Of a stretch of 64,000 bases of DNA, positions 10,930-19,609 are shown piece after piece (position 1 is the first letter of the stretch; every line of letters starts with the position of its first letter). Location: positions 4,712,001 through 4,776,000 of the forward strand of contig NZ_CP011773.1 in NCBI RefSeq assembly GCF_001021385.1, written 5' to 3'. The DNA comes from Mycobacterium sp. EPa45. GTDB taxonomy: Bacteria > Actinomycetota > Actinomycetes > Mycobacteriales > Mycobacteriaceae. The translations under genes were made by a program, and so were the position numbers. The notes beneath the pieces were generated by a model. The model did not search any database. It had not been told where the DNA came from and saw only the letters and a list, made by a program, of their open reading frames with translations.

Positions 10930-11430
10930 ATGCCGCGTTCATTCGAGATCGTCAGCGAATCTTCGGCCAGCGTTGAGGCGATTCATGCCGCGTTCGGACG
11001 CGAGGATTACTGGGCGGACCGATTGGCCGGCGACGCCGCATCCACCCTGGATTCGCTGATTGTGGATGCCGACGGCGCGGTGGAAGTGCACATCACCCAG
11101 TACCTCGGTCGCCAGCTGCTTCCAGGAGTGATCGCGAAGGCTGTTCCCGGCGATCTGAAACTGCACTACCGCGAAACATGGCGGTCGGTCGATGACGGCC
11201 GGGTCCGCGGCGAGGTCGACGTGTCGGCGGCGGGCGGCTTCGGATCGAGCCGTGCCGAGAACTGGCTGGCCCCGGTGGCCAATGCCGCCAGACTGCGGTC
11301 CGCGGTCCGCGTGGAGGTCAAAATCCCGTTCGTCGGCGGACAACTCGAAAAGTCGATCGGCGCCGGGCTGGCCAAGAGCATCCCCGCGACACTGAGCTAC
11401 ACCACCACTTGGATCGCCGAACACGGATAA
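10930..11430 (+). CDS. DUF2505 family protein
   Basis: A 166-residue protein that resembles the actinobacterial DUF2505 family, a START/SRPBCC-like fold common in mycobacteria with no established role. It begins MPRSFEIVSESSASVEAIHA and ends with alternating hydrophobic strands. No signal peptide or membrane segment is visible. It diverges from the methyltransferase gene and precedes the first OafA/SGNH acyltransferase by about 75 bases. Housekeeping versus pathway function is unclear. Confidence 0.75.
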   Translation: MPRSFEIVSESSASVEAIHAAFGREDYWADRLAGDAASTLDSLIVDADGAVEVHITQYLGRQLLPGVIAKAVPGDLKLHYRETWRSVDDGRVRGEVDVSAAGGFGSSRAENWLAPVANAARLRSAVRVEVKIPFVGGQLEKSIGAGLAKSIPATLSYTTTWIAEHG

Positions 11431-11456
11431 ACCACGTCTTATTGACGCGCGCGAAT

Positions 11457-11472
11457 GCAACAATGCCTCGAC
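11457..11472 (+). promoter_or_regulatory. Conserved upstream box of acyltransferase 1
   Basis: The 16-base string GCAACAATGCCTCGAC lies about 45 bases before the gene start. It matches boxes at 13743-13758 and 27761-27776 upstream of the two paralogs. AACAAT could serve as the -10. Confidence 0.45.
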
Positions 11473-11505
11473 CGACAGACGCGTCCGCTCGATAAGTAGG
11501 TGATC

Positions 11506-13695
11506 TTGGTCCAGGCCGACAGCGTTAGCCCCACCGACAGCCGGCCGACTCAGCGCTCCGAACCGACGGCGTTCCGCGCGGACATCGAGGGCCTGCGTGC
11601 CGTCGCCGTGCTGGCGGTCGTCCTATTCCATGCATCGGTCCCCGGCATCAGCGGGGGCTTCGTCGGTGTCGACGTGTTCTTCGTGATCTCCGGTTTCCTG
11701 ATCACCGGACTGCTCTGGCGCGAGGTGAGCAGCACTGGGAGCGTGCGATTGAGCAGCTTCTACGGCGCCCGCGCCCGCCGGTTGCTGCCGGCCTCGGCGA
11801 CTGTCGGGGTCGTCACGATGGTCGCCTCGGCAATCCTGTTGCCGCCGTTGCAGGCTCGGCCTGCGATCACCGACGGTATCGCCAGCGCGCTGTACGTCAG
11901 CAACTATCAGTTCGTCCTGCGCGGCGTCGACTACTTCGCCATGCACGTGACCGCATCGCCATTCCTGCACTATTGGTCGCTCGGCGTCGAGGAGCAGTTC
12001 TACCTGGTGTGGGCGCCGATGCTGCTCGGCGCGATGTGGCTGATCCGGTTGGCGCGCCGGGCCCGGCGACGCCCGGACGCACCGGCGTCGAAGCGTCCTT
12101 TCATCGTGCTGCTCGCGCTGATCGCGGTGGTGTCGTTCGCGATGTCGTTCCTGGCGAGCTACATCCTCCCGGCGGCGGCGTTCTATTCACTGCCCACCCG
12201 GGCGTGGCAGCTGGCTACCGGTGGTTTGGTGGCGCTGACCGCCCTCGGTTGGCAGCGCCTCTCACCGCGGGTCGCCGCGATCACCGGCTGGACCGGCCTG
12301 GGGCTGATCGCGCTGGCCTGTGTCTGGCTGACTCCGGCGACGCTCTACCCGGGCACCGCGGCACTGTTGCCCACGTTGGGCGCGGCACTGGTCATCGGCG
12401 CCGGGTGCGCCACGCCGAATCACGGCGGGGGGCGGCTGCTCGGTGTGCCGCCGATGCGCGCCATCGGTCGGATCTCCTACTCCTGGTACCTGTGGCACTG
12501 GCCGGTGCTGGTCCTTGTCCCGATCCTGCTGGGCCACTCGCTGAACCTGGCCGAACGCATCATCGCCGCGCTGCTGTCCGCCGGGTTGGCATGGTTGACC
12601 CTGCGGTATCTAGAGAACCCGCTGCGCTTCGCGCCGAGGATCCGCGCGTCCGGGTGGCGCAGTCTCGCGCTGGGTGCGGGGGCTACGTTGATCGCGGTCT
12701 GCGTCGGGGTGGGGTTGCTCAGGGTGCTGCCCACCCCGGTCGGGCATGGAGCGCCTGCCAAGCCGCTGAACTTCACCCCAGCACCGGTGGCCGCCGGCTC
12801 CCCCATCGACGCCTACGACACCGCGGTGCGCCAGATGTTCGTTCAGGTCCAGGCGGCCGTCGCGGCGTCGGCCGACATCGAGTCCGTACCGTCGAACCTC
12901 GCGCCTGCGCTGTCCGAAGCCTTCGCCGAAAAGAAGGCCCTGTCGTTCAACGGCTGCCTGCGCGAGCCGTTCGAGAGTGGACAACCGGAGTGCGCATTGG
13001 GTAACACCTCGTCGCCGACGACGGTCGCCCTGGTCGGCGACTCCCACGCCGCGATGTGGACGCCCGCGTTCGACGAGGTCGCCACCCAGCGGCAGTGGCG
13101 GCTGGAGCTGCTGGCCAAAGGGGCCTGCCCGCTGCTGGACCTGCCGATCGGGAACCCGCTGAGCAGGCTGGCCGAGCACTTCGAACACTGTGGGCAATGG
13201 CGGGCGCAGATCGTCAGCCGCCTGGAAGCCGAGCGCCCGCACCTGATCGTGCTGAGTCTGTGGCGTGGCTACGGCACCGACGAAGCGCTGTCCGGGTACC
13301 GGGCCTACGACGACGCCTGGCTCGCGGCGTTCACCCGTTTGGTGCAGCGGTTGCGCGCGACTGGCGCGCAGGTGCTGGTGCTCGGACCGATTCCCGACCC
13401 GCAGTTCGTCGTGCCGGTCTGCCTGTCCGGCTACCTCGACGACGTGCCGGCCTGCACGCCGGCTCGCTCCGACGCTGTCCACGAGTCGGGCATCGCCGCC
13501 GAGGCCGCCGCCACCCAGGCCGGTGGCGGACAATACGTCGACACGACCGACCTGTTCTGCACCGCGCAACGTTGCCCCGTGATCGTCGGCAACACCCTGG
13601 TGTACGTCGACGAGAACCACATGACCCTCGAGTACTCGCGCGCGTTGGCCCCGGTCGTCGCGGCCCTCGCCGACCGCACGCTCGCGCGCCACTAG
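11506..13695 (+). CDS. OafA-type membrane O-acyltransferase with C-terminal SGNH domain (copy 1)
   Basis: A 729-residue integral membrane acyltransferase. The N-terminal acyltransferase-3 domain starts with FRADIEGLRAVAVL, FHASVP and GVDVFFVISGFLITGLLW and has about ten membrane segments to residue 415, including the conserved SYSWYLWHWPVL. The exported C-terminal half is an SGNH hydrolase-like domain with the GDSHAAMW serine block near residue 510 and a late D-x-x-H (DENHMTLEYSR). Such proteins move acetyl or short acyl groups onto extracytoplasmic glycans. The TTG start sits at the same position in all three paralogs behind AGGTGA/GGGTGA; a GTG six bases upstream (11500) is the alternative. 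A second paralog follows in tandem. Confidence 0.92.
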   Translation: MVQADSVSPTDSRPTQRSEPTAFRADIEGLRAVAVLAVVLFHASVPGISGGFVGVDVFFVISGFLITGLLWREVSSTGSVRLSSFYGARARRLLPASATVGVVTMVASAILLPPLQARPAITDGIASALYVSNYQFVLRGVDYFAMHVTASPFLHYWSLGVEEQFYLVWAPMLLGAMWLIRLARRARRRPDAPASKRPFIVLLALIAVVSFAMSFLASYILPAAAFYSLPTRAWQLATGGLVALTALGWQRLSPRVAAITGWTGLGLIALACVWLTPATLYPGTAALLPTLGAALVIGAGCATPNHGGGRLLGVPPMRAIGRISYSWYLWHWPVLVLVPILLGHSLNLAERIIAALLSAGLAWLTLRYLENPLRFAPRIRASGWRSLALGAGATLIAVCVGVGLLRVLPTPVGHGAPAKPLNFTPAPVAAGSPIDAYDTAVRQMFVQVQAAVAASADIESVPSNLAPALSEAFAEKKALSFNGCLREPFESGQPECALGNTSSPTTVALVGDSHAAMWTPAFDEVATQRQWRLELLAKGACPLLDLPIGNPLSRLAEHFEHCGQWRAQIVSRLEAERPHLIVLSLWRGYGTDEALSGYRAYDDAWLAAFTRLVQRLRATGAQVLVLGPIPDPQFVVPVCLSGYLDDVPACTPARSDAVHESGIAAEAAATQAGGGQYVDTTDLFCTAQRCPVIVGNTLVYVDENHMTLEYSRALAPVVAALADRTLARH

Positions 13696-13742
13696 TTGCG
13701 AGAAGGCGTTCTCGAAAGCACCTCTCGTCCCGGCGCCCGAAT

Positions 13743-13758
13743 GTAACAATGCCTCGAC
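13743..13758 (+). promoter_or_regulatory. Conserved upstream box of acyltransferase 2
   Basis: GTAACAATGCCTCGAC differs from the copy 1 box at a single base and lies about 50 bases before the start of acyltransferase 2, so each tandem copy may have its own promoter. Confidence 0.45.
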
Positions 13759-13796
13759 TGAATTGACGTGTTCGCTGATTTAGCAGGTAGGTGACA

Positions 13797-15986
13797 TTGG
13801 CCCACGCCGACAGCCTCAGTGCTGCCGAAGAACAGCAAAGTCGGCGCCCGGAACAGCCATACTTCCGTCCGGACATCGAGGGCTTGCGTGCCGTCGCGGT
13901 GACGGCCGTGGTCCTTTTCCACGCTGCCGTCCCCGGCATCGGGGGTGGCTACGTGGGTGTCGACGTGTTCTTCGTCATCTCCGGGTTCTTGATCACCGGG
14001 CTGCTGTGGCGTGAGGTCAGTAGCACCGGCAGCGTCCGGCTACGCAGCTTCTACGGCGCGCGTGCCCGCCGGTTGCTGCCGGCCTCTGCCGCGGTCGGCG
14101 TCGTCACGATGATCGCGGCGATACTTCTGTTGCCGCCCTTGCGGGTTCCGACGGTCCTCTACGACGGCGTCGCCAGCGCCCTCTACGTCGGCAACTACTG
14201 GTTCATCATCGACAACATCAACTACTTCTCCGACCTGTTGACGCCGTCGCCGTTCCTGCATTACTGGTCACTCGGAGTCGAAGAGCAGTTCTATCTGGTC
14301 TGGGCTCCGCTGATCCTGGGCATCGCCTGGCTGATTCGGCGGTTCCGGCGAAACAGGGCCCGCGCGATCGGCGGCTCCCGGCGCCCGTACCTGATAGTCC
14401 TGGGACTGGTCGCCGCCGTCTCGTTCGCGCTGTCGCTGGTGATCACCTATGTCGTGCCGGCGGCGGCGTTCTTCTCGCTGCCGACCCGCGCCTGGCAGTT
14501 GGCCGTCGGCGGATTGGTGGCCCTGACCGCGACTGCGTGGCAACGCCTTTCGCCCCGGGCGGCCGCGGTCTCCGGATGGGCCGGACTGGCCATGATCGTG
14601 ATTGCCTGTGTGTGGTTCACGTCAGCCACGCCCTTCCCGGGCACCGCCGCCCTGCTGCCCACCCTCGGCGCGGTGCTGGTGATCGGCGCCGGCTGCGCCA
14701 CCCCGTCCCAGGGATGTGGCCAGTTCCTGAGCACATCACCGATGCGCGCGGTCGGCCGCATCTCCTATTCCTGGTACCTCTGGCACTGGCCGGTACTGGT
14801 TCTCGCACCCGCACTTCTCGGCCATTCGCTGAATTTGGCCGAACGCATCATCGCTGCGCTGCTGGCCGCCGGCTTGGCCTGGCTGACGCTGCGCTACCTG
14901 GAAAACCCGCTGCGCTTCGCCCCGAAGATCCGCACCTCGGCGTGGCGCAGCCTCGGCGTCGGGGCGGTGGCCACGGCGATCGCCGTCTTCGTCGGGGTCG
15001 GACTGTTGAAGGCCGTACCCACACCCGTCGGGCCGGGCGCCCCGGCAGCCGCGGTGGCGCTCAACGCCGTGTCGGTGCCGACCGGCTCGAACGCCGCCGC
15101 ATACGACACCGCGGTCGCGCAGACCCGCACCCAGCTGCAGGCGGTGCTGGCGGCAGCCGTCGCGACGAAGGCCCCCGTCCCGTCGAATCTGACTCCGCCG
15201 CTGGACAACCTGGCGGCGGAACAGGAGGACTACACCTACCAGGGCTGCCTGCGCACGCCGTATGAGGACGGCCAGCCCGAGTGCGTGATGGGCGATATCA
15301 CCTCGCCGAACACGGTGGCCCTCATCGGTGACTCGCATGCCGCGATGTGGACTCCGGCGTTACAGCAGATCGCCACCCAACGGCACTGGCGGCTGCAAAT
15401 GATGGCCAAGGAAGCCTGCGCACTCATGGACGCGCGCGCCGGCAGCGCGTTCAGCAATCTGGTCGAAGACCTTCAACACTGCCAGCAGTGGCGCGACGAG
15501 ATCGTGGCTCGCCTGGCGGCCGAACATCCCCGACTCGTCGTGGTCAGTGTGTGGCGGGGGTACGGCACCGACGAGACGATGTCGGGCTTCCGTGCCTACG
15601 ACAGAGCGTGGCTCGACGGGATGACCCAGCTGGTGCGGCAGCTGCGCGAGACCGGTGCGCAGGTCCTGATGCTCGGGCCGATTCCGAGTCCGCATGCCAA
15701 CGTGCCGATCTGCGTGTCCGGCCACCTCGACGATGCGGCGGCCTGCTCGCTGTCACGGCCCTCGGCGGTTGACCAATCCGGCATCGCAGCCGAGGCGGCC
15801 GCCACCGCGGCCGGCGGCGGACAGTACGCGGACCTGTCCGACCTGTTCTGTGCCACAGAGCGTTGCCCCGTCATAGTCGGCAACACGTTGGTCTACCTCG
15901 ACGTCAGTCATCTGACCCTTCAATACTCCCGCGTGCTGACACCGGCCATCGCCGCGCTGGTCGACCGCGCGTTCGCCCAACGATAG
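13797..15986 (+). CDS. OafA-type membrane O-acyltransferase with C-terminal SGNH domain (copy 2)
   Basis: A 729-residue tandem paralog of the preceding gene with the same architecture: acyltransferase-3 membrane domain (FRPDIEGLRAVAVT, GVDVFFVISGFLITG, SYSWYLWHWPVL), then an SGNH domain with GDSHAAMWTPAL and a terminal DVSHLTLQYSR. The two copies are similar along their whole length but diverge around residues 425-480, the stalk before the SGNH domain. The likely role is O-acylation of a sugar on the exported lipid. It is followed after 17 bases by the epimerase gene, so these probably form an operon. Confidence 0.92.
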   Translation: MAHADSLSAAEEQQSRRPEQPYFRPDIEGLRAVAVTAVVLFHAAVPGIGGGYVGVDVFFVISGFLITGLLWREVSSTGSVRLRSFYGARARRLLPASAAVGVVTMIAAILLLPPLRVPTVLYDGVASALYVGNYWFIIDNINYFSDLLTPSPFLHYWSLGVEEQFYLVWAPLILGIAWLIRRFRRNRARAIGGSRRPYLIVLGLVAAVSFALSLVITYVVPAAAFFSLPTRAWQLAVGGLVALTATAWQRLSPRAAAVSGWAGLAMIVIACVWFTSATPFPGTAALLPTLGAVLVIGAGCATPSQGCGQFLSTSPMRAVGRISYSWYLWHWPVLVLAPALLGHSLNLAERIIAALLAAGLAWLTLRYLENPLRFAPKIRTSAWRSLGVGAVATAIAVFVGVGLLKAVPTPVGPGAPAAAVALNAVSVPTGSNAAAYDTAVAQTRTQLQAVLAAAVATKAPVPSNLTPPLDNLAAEQEDYTYQGCLRTPYEDGQPECVMGDITSPNTVALIGDSHAAMWTPALQQIATQRHWRLQMMAKEACALMDARAGSAFSNLVEDLQHCQQWRDEIVARLAAEHPRLVVVSVWRGYGTDETMSGFRAYDRAWLDGMTQLVRQLRETGAQVLMLGPIPSPHANVPICVSGHLDDAAACSLSRPSAVDQSGIAAEAAATAAGGGQYADLSDLFCATERCPVIVGNTLVYLDVSHLTLQYSRVLTPAIAALVDRAFAQR

Positions 15987-16003
15987 CCATCTGGAGGCTT
16001 GCC

Positions 16004-17059
16004 TTGTCCACATCCGTACTCATCACCGGCGGCGCCGGATTCATCGGATCCGCGCTCGCGCGACGTCTCGTCGAATCCGATTACGACGTGGCCGTGATGG
16101 ACATCCTGCATCCGCAGGTGCACGCCGTCGACGCACCGATCGACCTGCCGCCCTCGGTGCGGTTGTTCACCGGCGATGTCACTCACGCGGCTGACTGTGA
16201 TGCCGTGCTCCGGCTGTTCAAACCGTCGCAGATCGTGCACCTGGCCGCCGAGACGGGAACGGCGCAGTCGCTGTCGGAGGCGACCCGCCACGGTTCAGTG
16301 AATGTCGTTGGGACAACCCAACTTCTCGACGCCTTGAGCCGCTGCGGGCACGTCCCTGACCAGTTGGTGCTGGCGTCGTCGAGGGCCGTCTACGGCGAGG
16401 GCGCCTGGCGGTCCGGTAGCGACGTGTTCTATCCGCAACCGCGCAGCCACGCTCAGCTCGTCGCGGGCATCTGGGATCCGCAGGGCCCCACCGGGGAGCC
16501 TGCCGTCCCGCTCGCGAGCAGTGCGGCCACAACCGAGCCCCGGCCCACCAACATCTACGCCGCGACCAAACTGGCCCAGGAGCACATCCTGGCCGCGTGG
16601 ACCTCGGCCCACGACACCAGGCTCAGCGTGCTACGACTGCAGAACGTCTACGGGCCGGGTCAGTCGCTGACGAATTCCTACACCGGGATCGTTGCGCTGT
16701 TCGCCCGGTTGGCGCGCGAGAAGCACGCCTTGGAGGTGTACGAAGACGGCCGGATCGTGCGCGACTTCGTCTACATCGACGACGTGATCGAAGGGTTGTT
16801 CGCGGCGATCGAAACGCCCGCGGCGCCGTCCCGCTCCCTCGATATCGGAGCAGGTGTCCCGACCACCATTCACGAGCTTGCGCAGCTTCTCGCCGGGATC
16901 TGCGGCGCCCCCGAACCCGTAGTCGTAGCGAAATTCCGCGACGGCGACGTGCGGGCCGCCAGGTGTGACATAACGGCCACGACCGACGAGCTCGGTTGGC
17001 GTCCTAAGTGGTCGCTCGAGGAGGGAACACGATCACTTCTCGAGTGGATCGGCAAATAA
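16004..17059 (+). CDS. NAD-dependent epimerase/dehydratase (extended SDR)
   Basis: A 351-residue nucleotide-sugar SDR enzyme. Visible motifs are the cofactor loop GGAGFIG at the N-terminus, the YAATK catalytic Tyr-x-x-x-Lys (about residue 185) and the extended-SDR block RDFVYIDDVIEGL. It would epimerise or dehydrate a nucleotide sugar, perhaps in 6-deoxyhexose formation for the glycan. The TTG start is chosen because it is preceded by GGAGG with 6-base spacing and places the cofactor loop at the N-terminus; longer readings would overlap the previous gene. Confidence 0.85.
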   Translation: MSTSVLITGGAGFIGSALARRLVESDYDVAVMDILHPQVHAVDAPIDLPPSVRLFTGDVTHAADCDAVLRLFKPSQIVHLAAETGTAQSLSEATRHGSVNVVGTTQLLDALSRCGHVPDQLVLASSRAVYGEGAWRSGSDVFYPQPRSHAQLVAGIWDPQGPTGEPAVPLASSAATTEPRPTNIYAATKLAQEHILAAWTSAHDTRLSVLRLQNVYGPGQSLTNSYTGIVALFARLAREKHALEVYEDGRIVRDFVYIDDVIEGLFAAIETPAAPSRSLDIGAGVPTTIHELAQLLAGICGAPEPVVVAKFRDGDVRAARCDITATTDELGWRPKWSLEEGTRSLLEWIGK

Positions 17060-17114
17060 TCCGGTGGGCCCGACGAAGAGGCTGCGACTTCACCCGAAGC
17101 ACCTCCACTCACGC

Positions 17115-17120
17115 TATGGT
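17115..17120 (+). promoter_or_regulatory. Leaderless-type -10 (TATGGT) of the drrA-like gene
   Basis: TATGGT fits TANNNT and ends 8 bases before the GTG start at 17129, with no ribosome site between. This is the usual arrangement of a leaderless mycobacterial mRNA and separates the ABC exporter from the upstream epimerase. Confidence 0.5.
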
Positions 17121-17128
17121 CAATATTT

Positions 17129-18058
17129 GTGATCGAGCTTGACGGTGTCGCGAAGACGTTCGACGGGACCATCCTTGCCCTGCAGGACGTGAGCTTTTCC
17201 GTCGCAACCGGATCGGTCTGCGCGCTACTCGGTCACAACGGCGCGGGAAAGACCACCACGATCAACATCCTGTCCACGTTGATGAAGCCCTCCTACGGCA
17301 GAGCGCTCGTGGCCGGTTACGACGTGGCCAAGGAACCGGCCCGGGTACGCGAATCCATCTCGATGACCGGACAGATCGCCGCGATCGATTGGCAGCTCAC
17401 CGGGCGCGAGAACCTGGTGATGTTCGCCCGGTTGCACGGGATGCGGCGCAAGGAGGCCAACGGGCGCGCCGACGAATTGATCCATCAATTCGACCTGGTG
17501 GATGCCGCCGACCGGAATGTGGTCACTTACTCCGGTGGTATGCGGCGTCGCGTCGACATCGCGGCTGCTCTGGTCGTCCCGCCGAAGGTCTTGTTCCTTG
17601 ACGAGCCGACGACAGGATTGGATCCGCGCAGCCGCCGTAGTGTCTGGGACCTGGTGTCCTCGTTGACATCTGATGGGACGACGGTGCTGCTCACCACCCA
17701 GTACCTCGAAGAAGCCGATGTGCTCAGCGATTCGATCGTCGTGCTCAATCAGGGCCGTGTTGTCGCCACCGGAACCGCCGACGACCTCAAGCGACGTGTC
17801 GGATACAGCTATTGCTCGGTCAGCCCGGTCAACCCCGATGACCTGCCCAAGATCATCGCCGCGCTCGCCGACCTTCAGGACGTGCAGGCCGACGACGAGG
17901 CCAACACCGTGTCGGTGCTGGCCCCTAACGGCGTTGCCACCCTCAGTGAGGTATTCCGCCGCGTCGACCAGCTCGACGTTGAGCTGGAGGACATTTCGCT
18001 GCGTAAGCCATCCCTGGACGAGGTGTTCCTGCATCTGACCGGCAGTGTCACCGCGTGA
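17129..18058 (+). CDS. drrA: DrrA-type ABC exporter ATP-binding protein
   Basis: A 309-residue ABC ATPase with Walker A GHNGAGKTTT (about residue 34), signature YSGGMRRRVDIA (about 134) and Walker B VLFLDEPTTGLDPRSR. The family (DrrA/NodI) powers export of lipids and hydrophobic compounds; drrABC sets occur in mycobacterial PDIM and some GPL loci. The C-terminal extension is the DrrA regulatory tail. The stop overlaps the permease start (GTGA), so the three genes are translationally coupled. The substrate here is presumably the locus's lipid product or a precursor. Confidence 0.92.
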   Translation: MIELDGVAKTFDGTILALQDVSFSVATGSVCALLGHNGAGKTTTINILSTLMKPSYGRALVAGYDVAKEPARVRESISMTGQIAAIDWQLTGRENLVMFARLHGMRRKEANGRADELIHQFDLVDAADRNVVTYSGGMRRRVDIAAALVVPPKVLFLDEPTTGLDPRSRRSVWDLVSSLTSDGTTVLLTTQYLEEADVLSDSIVVLNQGRVVATGTADDLKRRVGYSYCSVSPVNPDDLPKIIAALADLQDVQADDEANTVSVLAPNGVATLSEVFRRVDQLDVELEDISLRKPSLDEVFLHLTGSVTA

Positions 18059-18810
18059 CCGCTGTTGCTGTTCTGACCGAGCGGATGGTGCGCAATACGC
18101 TGCGCAGCGACCTGCCGTTCGCGGTGCTGGCGCCCGCCGGTAACTTCATCATCTTCAACCTCGCGTTGCGCAACGTGATCGACACCGGCGGGATCGGTTA
18201 CCCCCAGTACCTTCTGCCGGTCATCATCGTCCAGGTGACCCTGCTCGGCGCACTGACCACCGTCGACCGCGCGGCCCGAGACCACCAGTCCGAGCTCGGG
18301 CTCCGGTTCCGCACCCTGCCGATTCCGACGATCGCGCCGCTGGCGGCGCGCATGCTGTACTGCCTGATCCGCGGGGTAATCGCCCTGGTCGCCACGATCG
18401 CCGCCGGCTACGCCTTCGGCTTCCGAATGCTCGGTGGCCCCGCACATTTGGCGGTGTTCACGTTCTTCGTTCTGGCGCTGACCTTGGGCCTGTCACTCGC
18501 CGCGGACGCGACGGGGGTGCGGATCTCGACCGCCGCGATCGGCCGCAACGGCGGATCCAGTCAGATCCTCCTGGTCCCCCAGATGATGCTGGTGATGCTG
18601 TCGACGGGGATGGCGCCCGTCGATTCGTTTCCCTCCTGGTTGCATGGTTTCGTTCGCTACCAACCTGTTTCGCAGGTAACCGACACCCTGCGCGGCCTCG
18701 CCGCAGGCCACGTCGCGGTCGGCAGCCTGGCGAGCAGCTTCGCCTGGTGCCTCGGGCTGCTCGTGGTGTTCGGGGCGATCGCGGTACGGATGCAGAGGCG
18801 CACCCAATGA
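18055..18810 (+). CDS. drrB: DrrB-type ABC-2 permease
   Basis: A 251-residue ABC-2 membrane subunit with about six hydrophobic segments (for example around residues 20-45, 55-75, 100-120, 135-155 and 220-245). The GTG start overlaps the drrA stop by four bases, and its stop overlaps the ATG of the next permease. With the partner permease it forms the transmembrane channel driven by DrrA. Confidence 0.88.
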   Translation: MTAVAVLTERMVRNTLRSDLPFAVLAPAGNFIIFNLALRNVIDTGGIGYPQYLLPVIIVQVTLLGALTTVDRAARDHQSELGLRFRTLPIPTIAPLAARMLYCLIRGVIALVATIAAGYAFGFRMLGGPAHLAVFTFFVLALTLGLSLAADATGVRISTAAIGRNGGSSQILLVPQMMLVMLSTGMAPVDSFPSWLHGFVRYQPVSQVTDTLRGLAAGHVAVGSLASSFAWCLGLLVVFGAIAVRMQRRTQ

Positions 18811-19607
18811 CCACGCAAGCGCCGCTGCGCAGTTCACTGCTCAACGAAAGTTGGGTTTTCGCTTGCCAGCACTTCACCCACTGGCGCCGCGATCCGCTGG
18901 TGCCGGTCCAATCCCTGGTTTTCCCAACGTTTTTGTTGATTACGTACTACCTCCTGGTCGGCAAGTCGGTGCTGCGAATCACCGGTACCGACAGCCTCTA
19001 CGGACTGGTGCCGACATGCGCGATAGCCGGAGCATTCTCCGGCTCGCTTGCGGTCGGCCTCACCCTGTCCTTCGAACGCGACACCGGGCTACTCAGCAGG
19101 TTGTGGGCGCTGCCGGTGAACCGAGCCAGTGCATTGACTGGTCGGCTCATCGCAGAGGCCGTGCGGACGCTGGTCAGCACTGCCATGATCACCGCGGTCG
19201 GCATCGGGCTGGGGCTGCGCTTCCGCGGCGGTCCGCTCGAGTTGCTGCTGTACCTGTTGGTGCCCGTGATGGTGGTGATTGTCTTCGCAATGGCGGTGAT
19301 CGCCGTCGCGGTTCGCGCGAAGGACGGCACCGTGCTGATCTGGCTCGGGCTGCCCGCGATCACCGCCGTTTTCGCCAGCTCCGGGTCACCTCCGGTGGAA
19401 TCACTGCCGTCGTGGATGTGGCCGTTACTGCGTTTTCAGCCCATGGAGCCGATCGTCGAATCGATGCGCACGCTGGCTCAAGGCGGCCTCCCGTGGTGGC
19501 CACTGCTCTGGGGCGTGCTGTGGACCATTGCCGGCGCTGCGCTCGTCGGCCCGCTGGCCATCCGCGGATACCGGGCCGCGGCCGAATCCGGGGGCGTTCG
19601 CGGTTGA
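18807..19607 (+). CDS. drrC: DrrC-type ABC-2 permease
   Basis: A 266-residue second ABC-2 permease. The ATG overlaps the drrB stop (ATGA), which is why I chose it over an upstream in-frame start. Hydrophobic segments include PTFLLITYYLLVG, LLLYLLVPVMVVIVFAMAVI and the C-terminal LLWGVLWTIAGAALVGPLAI. It ends two bases before a convergent glycosyltransferase gene, with no room for a separate terminator. Confidence 0.88.
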   Translation: MTTQAPLRSSLLNESWVFACQHFTHWRRDPLVPVQSLVFPTFLLITYYLLVGKSVLRITGTDSLYGLVPTCAIAGAFSGSLAVGLTLSFERDTGLLSRLWALPVNRASALTGRLIAEAVRTLVSTAMITAVGIGLGLRFRGGPLELLLYLLVPVMVVIVFAMAVIAVAVRAKDGTVLIWLGLPAITAVFASSGSPPVESLPSWMWPLLRFQPMEPIVESMRTLAQGGLPWWPLLWGVLWTIAGAALVGPLAIRGYRAAAESGGVRG

Positions 19608-19609
19608 CG